Assembly (NCBI GenBank): GCA_005880175.1
Contig: VBJR01000338.1
Coordinates: forward strand, 7,878-13,955
DNA from: Chloroflexota bacterium
GTDB lineage: Bacteria; Chloroflexota; Dormibacteria; Dormibacterales; Dormibacteraceae
DNA: 6,078 nucleotides
Direction: 5' to 3'
Shown: in pieces, positions 5,023-6,078 of the stretch
Position numbering within the stretch: the first letter of the stretch is position 1
Layout of the letters: each line of letters starts with the position of its first letter
Notes under the pieces: model-generated
Databases searched by the model: none
Told to the model about the DNA's origin: nothing
Seen by the model: only the letters and a program-made list of their open reading frames with translations
Translations under genes and position numbers: made by a program

Positions 5023-6078
5023 ATGCTGGACAGGCGAACGTTCCTGGGGGGGAGCCTGTGCGTGGCGGGCGGCCTCCTCCTGGACGCGTGCACCGCGCCC
5101 GGGAACCCGGCGTCTCCCGCCTCCGCCACGCCCCGCTCCGGCGGCAGCCTGACCTTCGCGACGGAATCGGAGACCAACAGCTTCGACCCCCGCCAGGGCG
5201 CCTGGGACTCGACCGGGCTGCTCTACGCCGCGACGGTCTACGACCCGCTGTTCATGCAGGCCCCGGACGGCACCGTCAAGCCGTACCTGGCCCGGTCGAT
5301 CACCCCCAACGGCGACTACACGGAGTGGACGATCTCGCTCCGGCCCGGCATCAGGTTCCACGACGGCAGCCCGCTGGACGCGGCCACGGTCCGGGTCAAC
5401 CTGGACGGCTCGGCCCGGGCGCCGCTGACCGGGCCCTACCTGTTCAACGTGACCGGGATGAAGGTCGTGGACCCGCTGACGCTGGTCGTGACGATGGCCA
5501 CGCCGTGGGTGCCGTTTCCCTTCTATCTCACTCGACAGATCGGCTACATGGCCGGCCTGAAGCAGCTGGCCGACACGAGCGGCAGGGCCAGGCCGATCGG
5601 GACGGGGCCGTTCCTCTTCGGCGAGTGGGTGCCGGGCGACCACTTCACGGCCACCCGCAACCCGTCGTACTGGCGCCCCGGCCTGCCCTACCTGGACTCG
5701 ATCACGTACCGGCCCATCATCGACCCGCACTCCCGCGGCACCAGCCTGCAGGCCGGGGACGTGGACCTGATGCACTCCAGCGACAGCCAGAGCGTCGCCG
5801 ACTTCCGGCACCGGCCCGGCTTCCACCAGGTCAACGATCTCGACTCGGTGCTGGGCGAGCGCGACCAGAGCTGCATCATGCTCAACACGGCGCTGCCGCC
5901 GCTGAACGACCTGCGCGTGCGCCAGGCGCTGGCGTGCGCGACCGACCGCCAGCGGGTGATCGACACGCTGTTCAACGGCCTGACGAAGCCGGCGGACGGC
6001 CCGTTCACCCAGCGGTCGCCCTACTACGGCGCGACCGGCTACCCGAGCTACGACCTGGCGCGGGCGAAGCGGCTCGTC
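5023..6078 (+). CDS. ABC transporter substrate-binding lipoprotein, family 5 (peptide/nickel type), partial
   Basis: The gene runs off the right edge after 352 codons; the family usually has 500-560 residues. These proteins catch peptides or similar solutes outside the membrane and pass them to an ABC permease. The export signal is MLDRRTFLGG followed by a hydrophobic stretch and LLLDAC. DRRTFL is a good Tat motif, and C23 is the likely lipidated residue. Family hallmarks are GGSLTFATESETNSFDP (40-56), TVYDPLF, WTISLRPGIRFHDGSPLDAA (about 100-119), PIGTGPFLFGEW, RNPSYWRPGLPYLDSITYRP and DLRVRQALACATDRQRVID near 305-323. The solute cannot be told from the sequence. The permease and ATPase genes would be expected beyond the right edge. 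ATG at 5023 is set by the signal peptide and by the promoter just upstream. Asp at position -2 of the lipobox is unusual. Confidence 0.92.
   Translation, partial: MLDRRTFLGGSLCVAGGLLLDACTAPGNPASPASATPRSGGSLTFATESETNSFDPRQGAWDSTGLLYAATVYDPLFMQAPDGTVKPYLARSITPNGDYTEWTISLRPGIRFHDGSPLDAATVRVNLDGSARAPLTGPYLFNVTGMKVVDPLTLVVTMATPWVPFPFYLTRQIGYMAGLKQLADTSGRARPIGTGPFLFGEWVPGDHFTATRNPSYWRPGLPYLDSITYRPIIDPHSRGTSLQAGDVDLMHSSDSQSVADFRHRPGFHQVNDLDSVLGERDQSCIMLNTALPPLNDLRVRQALACATDRQRVIDTLFNGLTKPADGPFTQRSPYYGATGYPSYDLARAKRLV

Noticed and set aside
5515..5535. Small cluster of A/T-ending codons (TTT, TAT, ACT, CGA) in the binding-protein gene
   Set aside because: Four codons are too few to claim transfer or a translational pause; the surrounding codon use is normal for the window.
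3736..5826. A very long open frame on the minus strand (696 codons) opposite the GNAT and binding-protein genes
   Set aside because: It is Arg/Gly/Val/Ala-rich and low in complexity, and lies antisense to two well-supported genes. Such frames arise in high-GC DNA because stop codons are rare.

Overview
The window is very GC-rich (roughly 70% by eye, with third codon positions almost always G or C). It looks like chromosomal DNA of a high-GC bacterium with actinobacterial or Chloroflexota/Dormibacterota-like habits. The pointers are a W-rich cytoplasmic motif ahead of a single membrane helix, Tat-type export signals, a small LigD-type ATP-dependent ligase, and a mix of Shine-Dalgarno-led and apparently leaderless genes. 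The taxon is an inference. I see no rRNA, tRNA, CRISPR, phage or IS element.

Layout. The left third (1-2042) is a minus-strand gene set read right to left: an ATP-dependent DNA ligase, then a single-pass membrane protein with a four-cysteine outer domain, then the N-terminus of an S9-type (prolyl oligopeptidase family) serine peptidase cut by the window edge. Gaps are about 50 and 30 bases, so one operon is plausible. A 216-base divergent intergenic region (2043-2258) separates it from plus-strand genes. This region holds four direct repeats spaced exactly 11 bp, a palindrome overlapping a candidate ligase promoter, and a strong stem-loop in the leader of the rightward gene.

The right part reads rightward. 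First comes a Tat-exported protein that I place tentatively near the DyP-type peroxidase superfamily, broken by an apparent one-base deletion at about 3170. A 28-bp perfect palindrome follows its stop codon. Next are a two-domain YghO-like GNAT protein (3838-4956) and the first 352 codons of a family-5 ABC-transporter substrate-binding lipoprotein (5023 to the window end). The last gene has the clearest promoter in the window (TTGACA, 17 bp, TATCGT), flanked upstream by overlapping inverted repeats that look like an operator.

The genes do not form a recognisable pathway. The right half is mostly export and uptake (Tat protein, peptide-type binding protein) and the left half joins a repair-type ligase to envelope and peptidase genes. 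The items most worth a second look are the 11-bp phased repeats with the adjoining palindrome, the operator-like dyads in front of the binding-protein gene, and the frameshifted Tat protein.
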